Numbered from the stretch's first letter, positions 9,724 to 17,749 are shown. The stretch: 64,000 nucleotides of DNA from Fusibacter ferrireducens (GCF_015352425.1 NZ_JADKNH010000004.1:268013-332012); one strand, 5' to 3'. The notes: generated by a model not told the origin, from the sequence alone. Program-made: numbers and translations.

Positions 9724-9773
9724 AAAGCGCTCCTTTGTCATGACCGATTAATCGATGACAATGGGGCGCTTTG
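9724..9773. terminator. Bidirectional terminator between convergent genes
   Basis: AAAGCGCTCC and GGGGCGCTTT pair around a loop with a smaller internal hairpin (TTGTCAT/ATGACAA). It lies between the rightward permease gene and the leftward regulator gene and can serve both. Confidence 0.8.
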
Positions 9774-9800
9774 TGATGTATTATGAAAATTTGTGTTGGA

Positions 9801-10739
9801 TTATGAGAGTTTAATCTTATACTTGTCATATGTAACTCGAATAAAGGTTTCTGCAAGGGTGGTATGCCCAGTGATTTTTAATAATTGAATGCTCATGTTC
9901 AGAGAAGTCAAGTAGCGTTTGTTGCCAATGAGGAATTGGGCGATCCCCTTTCGATACAAGAGATGCGGCAGTGCATACGAAAGATAATGTGTCTGGCAGA
10001 ATGCAATGCCCTTATCTGAAAAAAAAAGCGCTTTTCGATGCTCGTTTAAACAGTGATAATTGTAACTCAGGTTGTAGTAGCATTTGAGAATTAAGAATTT
10101 TTCAGTATCTTTGTGAGCAATATTATTGAGTGTTTTCAAGCAAAAGCGTATCATTTCGTTGGAGAGCTCGTATTCGGAAAGCATACTTTCCACAATACCG
10201 AGCATGAGTATAATTCGGATTTCAAATAGAGAATACTTAAATTGTCGCCAGCTTTCAAAACGGAAGGTAGGCCGATCAATCGAAAGCGCTTTGAGGAAAT
10301 AGCCAAGACTCTCCGATGTCTTTTGACAATTGAGGGTTTCAATGCCTGTAATAAACATTTCATATTGTTCAATGAGACCGTGAATCAGTTGAATGGAGTT
10401 GGTGTCCATTTCCATTTTTAAAGTATCGAACTGTTTTTTTATTCTTGAGAGCGCTTCAACATCATTATTATAGATGAGGCCGTCGATTTTTTGATTAAAT
10501 TCATAAACGTGTCGGGATTCCCGATAAAATGTGAGCAGGGTTAATAAGTCTTCTTTGTAGAGATATCCCAATATTTCGAGGGTATCGTATTTGGGAATGA
10601 CCATGCCCTTTTCTATTTTATAAATCGTATCTTTGCTCAGTCCTGTATGGACAGCTACTTCTATTCTCGTAAGGTGCAAAGAAGATCTTATTTCTTGAAG
10701 TTTCATACCAAAGCAAGTGAAGTCAATTCCCGGAATCAT
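9801..10739 (-). CDS. HTH-TPR regulator, RRNPP/PlcR-like (pair 1)
   Basis: A 312-residue cytoplasmic regulator. The N-terminal 60 residues are an XRE-type HTH (GMKLQEIRSSLHLTRIEVAVHTGLSKDTIYKIEKG). The rest (about 70-310) is alpha-helical with TPR-like pairs (CYYNLSYNYHCLNEHRKALFFSDKGI), the architecture of RRNPP regulators that bind short imported peptides. AGGAGG is 5 nt before ATG 10739; an upstream in-frame ATG is rejected. It is divergent from the 41-residue secreted peptide gene at 10960 and is a clear paralogue of the protein at 14843 (shared GM-IPK-TLE-L, FR-E-F--K-L, SYNYH). Probable peptide receptor controlling that operon. Confidence 0.85.
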   Translation of the reverse strand: MIPGIDFTCFGMKLQEIRSSLHLTRIEVAVHTGLSKDTIYKIEKGMVIPKYDTLEILGYLYKEDLLTLLTFYRESRHVYEFNQKIDGLIYNNDVEALSRIKKQFDTLKMEMDTNSIQLIHGLIEQYEMFITGIETLNCQKTSESLGYFLKALSIDRPTFRFESWRQFKYSLFEIRIILMLGIVESMLSEYELSNEMIRFCLKTLNNIAHKDTEKFLILKCYYNLSYNYHCLNEHRKALFFSDKGIAFCQTHYLSYALPHLLYRKGIAQFLIGNKRYLTSLNMSIQLLKITGHTTLAETFIRVTYDKYKIKLS

Positions 10740-10754
10740 GTAATCCTCCTGAAT

Positions 10755-10770
10755 TATGATTTGAATCATA
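10755..10770. promoter_or_regulatory. Palindrome in front of regulator 1, possible operator
   Basis: TATGATT-TG-AATCATA: seven-base arms around a TG centre, directly upstream of the regulator's ribosome binding site. The same ATT-TG-AAT core recurs at 17750-17769 and 15786-15797, so it could be a shared binding site. AT-rich chance matches are possible. Confidence 0.4.
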
Positions 10771-10820
10771 TTGATAAGTATAACCATTATTATACAATTA
10801 AATCGTAAAATGTAAAGAAA

Positions 10821-10940
10821 GTTAGAGCGATAACAGTCAAAAGAGAATCAACGGTCATCCCTATGATGTCGTTTGTGGAAAGTATGCAATATAACATAGG
10901 GCTGATGATTTATGCGAAGCTGATTTTTGACATTTTAGCC
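10821..10940 (+). other. Structured leader element E1 upstream of peptide gene 1
   Basis: The core ATGATGTCGTTT and the TTTGACA 66 nt downstream recur at identical spacing in the element at 48838-48947; about 52 of 80 ungapped positions agree. In E1, CATCCCTATG (10856-10865) can pair with CATAGG (10895-10900) plus GATG (10904-10907). The end TTTTTGACATTTTAGCC lies just before the AAAGGAGG of the peptide gene, so the element is either its 5' leader or its control region. Confidence 0.55.
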
Positions 10941-10959
10941 TAAAAGGAGGTGAAAAGAA

Positions 10960-11085
10960 ATGATTAAGAAAGTTCTGGCGATAAGTCTGCTTATGTTGAT
11001 GACGACAAGTGTTGCTTTTGCAAATGGGGAAGACATTCCAAGATTGTACTCAGCGCCAATGATCGCTCATGTGGTGGCATTTTAG
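10960..11085 (+). CDS. Secreted pro-peptide 1, candidate signalling pheromone
   Basis: A 41-residue ORF with a strong site (AAAGGAGGTG, ATG 10960). Residues 1-21 form a Sec signal peptide (KKVLAISLLMLMTTSVAFA). The likely mature part is NGEDIPRLYSAPMIAHVVAF. The peptide gene at 14734 (minus) encodes the related motif ENDIPRVYAP with a following M-I and H. Both lie beside and divergent from paralogous HTH-TPR regulators, the arrangement of PapR/PlcR-type and Clostridium Qsp/Qsr-type quorum sensing. It is probably exported, processed and taken up again to act on the regulator at 9801-10739. First gene of an operon with the DUF6765 and Hint-domain genes. Confidence 0.75.
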   Translation: MIKKVLAISLLMLMTTSVAFANGEDIPRLYSAPMIAHVVAF

Positions 11086-11118
11086 AGTATTTTTAAAAAA
11101 CGTAGAGGAGGATAAAAA

Positions 11119-12324
11119 ATGGATATCAATTTTCATTATTTTGCAGTAAAAGCTTTGACTGTGAATGCGGGTTTTAAGGAAAGTGATGCACAACTCATAT
11201 CAAGCTACTCTCAATTTGTGGACGATTTTGATACGTATCGCTATTTGTATTTTACAGATGTACCGCAGTATGCACAGTATTTGGCTACAAAATTACCTTA
11301 TGGATGGTGTTTTAATCCAGTGACTACGGGATTTAATAGTTTCTTTGATTACGCGAGGCTTTCTATTCAAAGAAATCAAAAACGCATTTTGATTCCGTTT
11401 CATTTTATACCAAAAGTTGATTTGAGTTATGTGCCTGAAGATCGAAAAGAATACCGTGTTGTACCAGTAACTTTAGATCAGAGCAGCTTGCTTCAGGGAC
11501 TCTTACGTGATGCGGCCAGTGCCTATAAAGAATTTTTAAATAGAGAAGCCATCATAAAAATCGGAACCTTACTTCATATTTTTGCAGATACATACGCACA
11601 TCAAAGGTTTTCGGGGTTTTGGAACTGGGAAAATCACGCCTATTTAGAGAATGTTGTGAACAACATAAACTATGAGACCATTACAGCATCTTACAGTCCA
11701 AATAAATACTATTATGTGCCTTCGATAGGTCATCCTAATGTAAACACGGCCCCTGACGATAGTAATGTCAGCTTCACAATACAACAAAAGTTTGAAGAAA
11801 AAGAAAGTTTTCCTTATAAGGCAACTTACTCTAGAAGCAATGTCCTAGAATTTTTAAAATGTTCAAGAGTTATACTCAACTACTTAAGGGATTGCAGGTC
11901 ACTTGGTCCAATTTCTGATGATGAGTGGGAGATTCTCTCAAAAAAATTGGAAAAAGGTTTTTTAACAAGTGAGAAAAATCCAGAAAAGCTCAGCGCACAT
12001 TGGGCATCTATATTTCCTGAAATCACTTTCAAATATAGCAAAACGGATTTATTGACGAGTAATTTATCTGTGGAAGCCTCCTCCGATGAGCGATTGAATG
12101 CAATTGAAGATCCAACAGAAAGGCTCATGGCGGTGTTTAATAATGTTGAGATCAGTGATACCCTTATCAGTGGGAGTAATGATGATTTCTTTAGGTTTAA
12201 TGTGATTGCCGATCATATTAGAAGAGCGGTTGATCCAGCTTATCAAGGTGATGAAGATTTTATGAAGTATAAAGAGGAATTGACTTTGAAAGCAGATAAA
12301 ATACTAGATTCAGAAGGGAGATAG
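11119..12324 (+). CDS. DUF6765-family protein
   Basis: A 401-residue protein without a signal peptide. It begins MDINFHYFAVKAL, continues with SSYSQFVDDFDTY, and has LLHIFADTYAHQRFSGFWNWENH near residues 150-170. This His/Asp-rich pattern is typical of DUF6765 and resembles metal-binding helices of zinc phospholipase C-like folds. Conserved candidate ligands are the N-terminal His/Asp residues and the HxxxDxxxH segment. AGAGGAGG lies 8 nt before ATG 11119. It follows peptide gene 1 by 33 nt and precedes the Hint gene by 4 nt, so all three are co-transcribed. Enzymatic activity is plausible but unproven. Confidence 0.75.
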   Translation: MDINFHYFAVKALTVNAGFKESDAQLISSYSQFVDDFDTYRYLYFTDVPQYAQYLATKLPYGWCFNPVTTGFNSFFDYARLSIQRNQKRILIPFHFIPKVDLSYVPEDRKEYRVVPVTLDQSSLLQGLLRDAASAYKEFLNREAIIKIGTLLHIFADTYAHQRFSGFWNWENHAYLENVVNNINYETITASYSPNKYYYVPSIGHPNVNTAPDDSNVSFTIQQKFEEKESFPYKATYSRSNVLEFLKCSRVILNYLRDCRSLGPISDDEWEILSKKLEKGFLTSEKNPEKLSAHWASIFPEITFKYSKTDLLTSNLSVEASSDERLNAIEDPTERLMAVFNNVEISDTLISGSNDDFFRFNVIADHIRRAVDPAYQGDEDFMKYKEELTLKADKILDSEGR

Positions 12325-12328
12325 ATCT

Positions 12329-13966
12329 ATGTTGACTTGTATATCACAGGTTCAAAATAAATTAGTAAACGAAATCGATAAATCTTCAGGCGTTCTTCAA
12401 CATGATTATAGCAATCCTTTACACTATGATTATATATTAGAGTCTTTTGGAGGCGAAAAACATCTTTCTGAAAAATATCCTGCGTTTTTAAAAATGCTTA
12501 GGGCCTCAAAACAGGAGCATACACTTATGAGGCAAGGTGGCAATCAAGCGGTAGCTGTATTGAGTGAAAAAGATGGATTTAGAGATAATGTCTGTGTAGA
12601 CTGTGTAAACTTCGATCCTGTGGATGTTATGTCCATTGCAAAAGCAGACTTTATTGAAGATAAACCCATCATCGCTATTTCAGCGCAGTTGATTGATAAA
12701 TCAAATGATCGACTGGAAGATGTTATCAATGTCTATGGAGAAGATGAAATCAGTAGATTTGAAGGTATTATGAAAAAATTGACTTCTGAATTGATTCGGT
12801 CGGAAGATAGAGAATTTAAAGTTGTTGCTGACTTCCATTGGATGAATGAAAATGAAAATGGAGCGCCTACAATGGCATCTGCAACCGCAATGTACGATGA
12901 TTTGAAAGTATATGGCACCAATACGATTGTTTCAAATTTTGTGGTAAATGACCCAATGCCTAAACATAAGCCAACGAGGGATCATGTGGTTGTGGTATAC
13001 AACAGGCAGGCACAAGTTGGAGATGACTATGACTACGCGTTTAACAATAACAAAGAGGGCGACTTTGTCAAAGTTTTCTTGCCGACTTCTGGGACGGTTA
13101 CGGTGAGCAGTGAATTTGAAGTGTTGTCACTTAATAAAGATTATGGCTATCGTCTTGAAATTCAAGACTTGAATAAAGGCGTTGTGTTCTATTATGCTGG
13201 TGTTGACACAGTTACGAGTTCGGTTTCCACAGATAAGAAATCCATTACATGGCGATTTTTAGACAATTGGAACAATAAACTCAATGTCTCAAATTTCGGG
13301 GCTAAGACAACAGTCAATATCTATAATCGCATGGGCATCGATGTAAAACATAAGTCGGGAATGATCATGACCGTTCCTGTGGTATTCCAGAGTAATGGTT
13401 CCAAAAGTCAAGATAAATCATCCATTTTGTCAAAACCTATAATGATTCAATGGGGCTGTCTTAGCAAGGCAACTCAAGTGCTTATGTCTGACCAAACTTA
13501 TAAAATCGTCAGCGATATCCAAGTGGGTGATTTGGTTTTAAATGAAAAAATGGAGATCGTTCAAGTTAAGGACATCTATACAGGCCACGAGGAGATGATG
13601 GTCTTTGTCGAATCTATGAAGGGCAAGAAGATCCGTGTTACGGCTGGGCATCCCGTGTGTACAGCACGCGGCTTTGTAGCGGCAGCTCAATTGACGGCAG
13701 GGGATAAGCTGGTTACGGTAGATGGCGAAGAAGATATTGTAAACTTACGTGTAGAACCTTATAATGATAAGGTTTATAGTTTAGCTTTTGAAAATGAGAG
13801 TACAATTATCTGCGAGGGTATTCATGTGGGTGATTTCAGTCATCAACAAAACCTTAAAGAAGAGGAAATGCCTAAAAAAGTGGTTAAGCGATCAGAAGCT
13901 TGCAATTTAGCACGAAAAGAATTTAAAATGGTGTTTGATGAGCTCGCTCAAAAAAATAAAAAATAA
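12329..13966 (+). CDS. Hint (hedgehog/intein-like) domain protein
   Basis: A 545-residue protein with no signal peptide. Residues 1-370 are unrecognised, largely beta-rich (about 215-370). Residues about 377-505 form a Hint domain: Cys377 after WG (WGCLSKATQVLM), VGDLVL, the TxxH block as VTAGHPVC, GDKLVTVDG, and a final YSLAFENESTIICEGIHVGD. The usual C-terminal His-Asn of a splicing intein is not seen, so N-terminal cleavage through Cys377 is more likely than splicing. About 40 charged residues follow. Starts 4 nt after the DUF6765 gene with GAAGGGAG. It may be a self-processing partner of the DUF6765 protein under peptide control. Confidence 0.75.
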   Translation: MLTCISQVQNKLVNEIDKSSGVLQHDYSNPLHYDYILESFGGEKHLSEKYPAFLKMLRASKQEHTLMRQGGNQAVAVLSEKDGFRDNVCVDCVNFDPVDVMSIAKADFIEDKPIIAISAQLIDKSNDRLEDVINVYGEDEISRFEGIMKKLTSELIRSEDREFKVVADFHWMNENENGAPTMASATAMYDDLKVYGTNTIVSNFVVNDPMPKHKPTRDHVVVVYNRQAQVGDDYDYAFNNNKEGDFVKVFLPTSGTVTVSSEFEVLSLNKDYGYRLEIQDLNKGVVFYYAGVDTVTSSVSTDKKSITWRFLDNWNNKLNVSNFGAKTTVNIYNRMGIDVKHKSGMIMTVPVVFQSNGSKSQDKSSILSKPIMIQWGCLSKATQVLMSDQTYKIVSDIQVGDLVLNEKMEIVQVKDIYTGHEEMMVFVESMKGKKIRVTAGHPVCTARGFVAAAQLTAGDKLVTVDGEEDIVNLRVEPYNDKVYSLAFENESTIICEGIHVGDFSHQQNLKEEEMPKKVVKRSEACNLARKEFKMVFDELAQKNKK

Positions 13967-14031
13967 GCAGAGAGAAAGGGGCTGTCGGGAAAATACCTAA
14001 TTAACCTCTGAAAAACAATAAACATGAAGAA

Positions 14032-14076
14032 ATGCTAGAAATGAGGCTTACGTTGAGTCCTTTCTAGCATTTTTTT
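14032..14076 (+). terminator. Terminator of the peptide 1 operon
   Basis: ATGCTAGAAA (14032-14041) pairs with TTTCTAGCAT (14061-14070), followed by a run of seven T. It ends the operon carrying peptide 1, DUF6765 and Hint genes. Confidence 0.85.
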
Positions 14077-14096
14077 ATCTCATCTTCACAAGATAC

Positions 14097-14303
14097 ATGA
14101 TGCTGTCCGTAGAAAACCGCGAATCTAAGGATGAACGCTCACTAGGTGAACTATTCCTGCTTCTCTCAGATGAGCTTTCGGATATAACATGGGTTCAGGC
14201 TTTTCAGACGTTACTTCAGTTTTTCAATGAACTGCTAATCGCAGATTGCAGCTTGCCGGAAAACAAAATCAGCGAACAGCCCTTTTTAATTTGTTTGATT
14301 TAA
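14097..14303 (+). pseudogene. Transposase C-terminal remnant (IS4-like)
   Basis: A short open frame encodes SVENRESKDERSLGELFLL followed by LSDELSDITWVQAFQTLLQF. I associate this pattern with the far C-terminus of IS4-group transposases (SLGELFF...CDEL-DI-W). There is no ribosome binding site and no catalytic core, so it is a relic. It supports the reading of this region as a recombination hot spot. Confidence 0.4.
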
Positions 14304-14469
14304 AATAGGATGTTATTTGGGCTAAATAGGACGGTTTTTGTGCCAAATAGGCCAAGTGGATAGAATTAAGTATAATTATATGATAGAGTGATGAAATAAT
14401 AGATATACTATTACATATATTTTGAGAATAAATAGAAACCATATATGAAAATGGTTGTAAAAAGTAAAA

Positions 14470-14544
14470 ATAGATAATGCTGCAAGACACAGTAAAATCA
14501 TAAAAATTGTGCTTATTGTGCTCGTGATTGTTTTGTATTATTAA
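14470..14544 (+). pseudogene. Remnant of a small membrane protein paralogous to the 16560 gene
   Basis: The frame reads IDNAARHSKIIKIVLIVLVI and ends at TAA 14542-14544. It matches residues 23 onwards of the intact small membrane protein at 16560 (IDNAAKHSNIVKISLVVSTI). The N-terminal membrane segment and start codon are missing. It is evidence that this small gene was duplicated around the second peptide/regulator pair and one copy decayed. Confidence 0.6.
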
Positions 14545-14572
14545 CGGCGACGCTTCTTTACAAGATACTTTG

Positions 14573-14734
14573 CTAATATAAATTTAAATTGTCAAGGTAA
14601 TCGTTATGGGCGTGTAGGACGATCATTTTTTTGGGTGCATAGACTCTTGGAATGTCGTTCTCACCACAAAATGAAAGCGAAGAGAAAAGGACTAGAATTA
14701 TAGATGAAATAGTGAGTAATGTTGTTTGTCTCAT
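14573..14734 (-). CDS. Secreted pro-peptide 2, candidate signalling pheromone
   Basis: A 53-residue ORF on the minus strand with AAGGAGG 6 nt before ATG 14734. Residues 1-23 are a signal sequence (TTLLTISSIILVLFSSLSFC). The remainder starts GENDIPRVYAPKKMIVLHAH, sharing E-(N)-DIPR-[LV]-Y-AP and a following M-I...H with peptide 1. A Cys lies at the end of the hydrophobic segment. It is divergent from the HTH-TPR regulator at 14843, mirroring pair 1. Too short for routine gene callers; support comes from the ribosome binding site, signal peptide and conserved motif. Confidence 0.7.
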   Translation of the reverse strand: MRQTTLLTISSIILVLFSSLSFCGENDIPRVYAPKKMIVLHAHNDYLDNLNLY

Positions 14735-14756
14735 AGGGAACCTCCTTAAAACTGAC

Positions 14757-14773
14757 TTTTGACACTCTAACCA
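14757..14773. promoter_or_regulatory. Shared TTTTGACACTCTAA motif between peptide 2 and regulator 2
   Basis: TTTTGACACTCTAACC lies in the divergent promoter region of pair 2. Close copies end E1 (10925-10940) and both ends of E2 (48838-48853 inverted, 48932-48947). It contains a consensus -35 (TTGACA) and may be an operator of the peptide-responsive regulators. Confidence 0.45.
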
Positions 14774-14842
14774 TTTATTCTAATTTTATATGAAGTTCTG
14801 TATATTGAAACCCAATTTAAATTTGGTAGAAAGGTGCTTGAT

Positions 14843-15793
14843 ATGTTTGAATCATATGATACAAAGTCATTTGGCGTCTATATAAGAAATGTAAGAATTT
14901 CTTTAGGGTTAACGCAAAAGGACGTTAGTAGATTAACGAGAATCAATAGTGAGACACTGAGAAAAATGGAAAACGGCATGACAATTCCCAAATTTGAAAC
15001 TTTAGAGTATTTATCTGTGGCATATAAACAAGATGTTTTGGCAGTATTTACTTTTTTTAGAAAAGATCAAGAACTGTATGGCCTTTATAAAGATTTGGAT
15101 TACATTATTGTTTCTAATGAACTTGAGCGGCTCAATGATTTTCAGGATAACTTGAAGGCAATTGAAAATGGGAATGAAAAAATAGTTTTATTCAATAACA
15201 ACGAGATCGATCAATTGAAACTGATTACTGAGGGTATTAAATTTTTAAATTTGGGATCAAATCATTATCAAGACGCTCTAGACATTTTGAATCAGGCTAT
15301 ACATAAAACTTTGAAAGGATTCAAAGTGGATCGATTTGAATACTTTAAATACAATCAAATAGAAAAGCGGATTTTATTGTTATTAGCAGTTACTTATGCA
15401 GAGCTTGGAGAATACGAATTTTCAAATGAACTGCTTATTTTTCTGATGAATATCAGCAATGGCAATCAATTCATGTCACAAACGGATTTGTTTATGTACA
15501 TCAAAATAATTTTTAATATTTCATATAATTATCATGAATTGGATCAGTTTGAAAATTCTTTAGAGTATGCAACAAAAGGGATTGAGTTATGTTTAAAAAA
15601 TGAGACCACATATTTGTTGAGTGGCCTCTTATTCCGACGAGCAGTTTCTAAAAAGAATCTTCGATGTCCAGATTCAGAAAGTGATTTTAAAAAGTCTATT
15701 GAATTACTCAATGTGATGGAACATGAAGTGTTGAAGAAAATATATATAGATAAGGCAGCTGAACTGTATGGGTATACAAATAATCCAATTTGA
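14843..15793 (+). CDS. HTH-TPR regulator, RRNPP/PlcR-like (pair 2)
   Basis: A 316-residue paralogue of the protein at 9801-10739. XRE-type HTH at about 8-62 (YIRNVRISLGLTQKDVSRLT, then ETLRKMENGMTIPKFETLEYL), followed by helical TPR-like repeats (FNISYNYHELDQFENSLEYATKGIEL). GAAAGGTG precedes ATG 14843 by 6 nt; the in-frame GTG at 14834 lies inside that site. It is divergent from secreted peptide 2 and followed by a broken bacteriocin-like gene. Expected to bind the matured peptide 2 and switch nearby promoters. Confidence 0.85.
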   Translation: MFESYDTKSFGVYIRNVRISLGLTQKDVSRLTRINSETLRKMENGMTIPKFETLEYLSVAYKQDVLAVFTFFRKDQELYGLYKDLDYIIVSNELERLNDFQDNLKAIENGNEKIVLFNNNEIDQLKLITEGIKFLNLGSNHYQDALDILNQAIHKTLKGFKVDRFEYFKYNQIEKRILLLLAVTYAELGEYEFSNELLIFLMNISNGNQFMSQTDLFMYIKIIFNISYNYHELDQFENSLEYATKGIELCLKNETTYLLSGLLFRRAVSKKNLRCPDSESDFKKSIELLNVMEHEVLKKIYIDKAAELYGYTNNPI

Positions 15794-15853
15794 ATTGAAT
15801 TTGAAATTTGATATCATGAGATAAGCATTGAGCATTATTAGAGTTCCTTATTA

Positions 15854-16504
15854 GTGGAGATACTCGCTATTCTTTTAGATAATAAAGATTTCCGTATATC
15901 TCAAGCTATTAGTGGCGATGAGAGATATGTTTCAACTCTTGATAAAGCAAATAATATCATTACTTCTGAAAGATATTCTATCAGCAAAGGAACCTTACAG
16001 GCTTCTGCTGTTGTTGATCTTAAAGCGGAAACCATTACTGACAAAAGAACTAGTATGGCTGCTAGTACTCGGTCTGTAGTTGCTTCAAAATACACTCAAA
16101 GTACATACTCTTATGAATATACCGATGATGATCCTAAATAATGGAAATTGGTAAGGGCAAAATATGCAAACGAGAGCAACCCTGGTGGATACTATTTTAA
16201 GACAAAACAAACGACTACAAATGCGAACAATTTAGATGAATTCCGAAAGACTGTAAACTCTATAAGTTCTGCTGAAAGTGAACTCATTGCACTGGTTGGA
16301 ACCTCAACTTTCTTTGCAGGATTTGCTACTGGATTTGCTGTTGGTTCGTGTGGAACTGGATTTGGAGTTTCATTAGCGGCATATATTGCAGCTGCAGGTT
16401 TTGGTCTTACTGCACAGCAAAAATCAAATTATATTGGTGAGTTACAAGATACCACACTTTCAAGGTATATTGATATTAAAAATCAATCTTCAATTTACAT
16501 CTAA
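15854..16504 (+). pseudogene. Bacteriocin-like secreted protein, 5'-truncated and interrupted by a stop
   Basis: One reading frame runs from 15854 to 16504 broken only by TAA at 16139-16141; sense resumes at once (YEYTDDDPK, stop, WKLVRAKYANESNPGGYYF). There is no signal peptide or ribosome binding site at the 5' end. The C-terminal part has a glycine/alanine-rich hydrophobic region (TFFAGFATGFAVGS and SLAAYIAAAGFG) suited to membrane insertion. The overall pattern resembles large secreted bacteriocins of the geobacillin-26 type, a weak resemblance from memory. The following small membrane protein could be its immunity partner. Probably inactive. Confidence 0.45.
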
Positions 16505-16559
16505 ACATTAGGATATTGCTAATACTGAATATTATATGAAGAGGGGAGTAGTTGTTTGA

Positions 16560-16730
16560 ATGAAAGATATTGCTCTAGTTCTTATTTTTGCGGGTATTAT
16601 TGTTGGTCTTTTTGCAGGCCAAATAGATAACGCTGCAAAACACAGCAATATTGTGAAGATTTCACTTGTTGTATCAACAATTGTTTTAGCTTTGTTTACA
16701 GCAAGTATTCTTTACAATATTCTTAAATAG
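16560..16730 (+). CDS. Small two-TM membrane protein, possible immunity protein
   Basis: A 56-residue ORF: ATG 16560, AGGGGAG upstream. Two membrane segments (DIALVLIFAGIIVGLFAG and KISLVVSTIVLALFTASILY) are joined by QIDNAAKHSNIV. It lies 55 nt after the bacteriocin-like pseudogene, and a partial copy lies at 14470-14544 on the other side of regulator 2. Size, topology and position fit an immunity or leader-associated membrane peptide, but this is inference. Confidence 0.55.
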   Translation: MKDIALVLIFAGIIVGLFAGQIDNAAKHSNIVKISLVVSTIVLALFTASILYNILK

Positions 16731-16914
16731 AAAGAAGGCTTTTTTAGAGAAAAAGAATATGTAATTTGCTATTCTTATAAAAAAGCTATAGATTATTATT
16801 CCTCATACACTGCAATTGGAGATTTCTGAATTAATAGAAATGGATTATATTAAAGCAGATATGCCGTAAATGTCAAATTTGAAAGGTGTTATTGCAAAAT
16901 ACCCCTCAAAATAA

Positions 16915-16946
16915 AAAGGGACTGTAACAAATTACAGTCCCTTTTA
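16915..16946 (+). terminator. Strong hairpin terminator
   Basis: AAAAGGGACTGTAA and TTACAGTCCCTTTT pair perfectly (14 bp) around a 4-nt loop. The bases between 16731 and 16914 contain no convincing gene. Confidence 0.85.
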
Positions 16947-17013
16947 TCTTATTAACCCTGAATTATTCACGAACTCTTGGTAATTGATCAAAATGCTAAA
17001 AAGAAGCTTTTTT

Positions 17014-17262
17014 TTAAGAAGCCTTGGGCAATATTGAGTCAATTTCTTGTAATATTGTTATCTGTTTTTTACATGCGATTTTAATGAGATCAGCTCTAAT
17101 CGAGAGCATTCGGCACCCTCTTCTATCTTTTGGAAGTACAATTCTTTTCATAATGTTAATGAGATTATACGTTAAAGCCTTAATTATGGTTTTCACTGCA
17201 TTTAAAATAAATGAAGTATGGGATACAGACGACATGAAAAAGTGGTACTTAAACTTTAACAC
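17014..17262 (-). pseudogene. Transposase C-terminal remnant (IS1380-like)
   Basis: The minus-strand frame encodes ALTYNLINIMKRIVLP, then MLSIRADLIKIACKKQ. This looks like the end of an IS1380-group DDE transposase (LAYNL...L-R-ELLP...R-RLLK-GARVV). The catalytic core is absent and there is no start site. The plus-strand frame over the same bases is taken as a shadow. Confidence 0.4.
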
Positions 17263-17264
17263 AA

Positions 17265-17649
17265 CTTTGGGGCTCTTTCTATTGAAATAAAAGTAAATGA
17301 TAAGTCTGGAATAACAAGTTTAGAAACTAATGTTGAAGATCAAGCGTTTATTGCTTCAATAAATTCAATTATCACGGAAAAGTATTATCTTAAACAACCC
17401 TTATATCATGTCTATAGCAGGAACGAAATTGATTATGAACTGACGAGTTATAACATGAATGAATCTAATGAATTTAAAATGCGTTACAGAATATTATTAA
17501 ATGTGGACGAAGAAAGCAATGTTGTAAACCGCAGCAGGATTGATGTAACCAGAATGGGTAGTGAAATTGAAAGTAGATTTGGTAGTTTTTCAGTGTTTTT
17601 AACGGATGAACAAGTAGAGGCATTGACAAACTGTATTCATAAACGGTAA
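17265..17649 (+). pseudogene. 5'-truncated gene of unknown function
   Basis: Sense sequence without a start codon begins just past the transposase remnant and continues to TAA at 17647-17649: IEIKVNDKSGITSLETNVED ... FLTDEQVEALTNCIHKR. The open frame extends well upstream of the first ATG (17455) to an upstream TAA near 17257, so the 5' part was probably lost when the insertion element arrived. No family recognised. Confidence 0.45.
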
Positions 17650-17749
17650 GGGTGAGATATGGTATTGATGTTTCGAGGATACTAAAAGCAATACCATTTG
17701 CAATTATGCACTTTGGAGATTTTGCAAACAAGCTTTTTCTTACACAAAT

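Noticed and set aside
14269-14490. Minus-strand 73-residue frame
   Set aside because: No ribosome binding site and it overlaps the IDNAA remnant on the other strand; low-complexity Ser/Ile/Tyr sequence.
17024-17290. Plus-strand 88-residue hydrophobic frame
   Set aside because: Shadow of the minus-strand transposase remnant; no start site.
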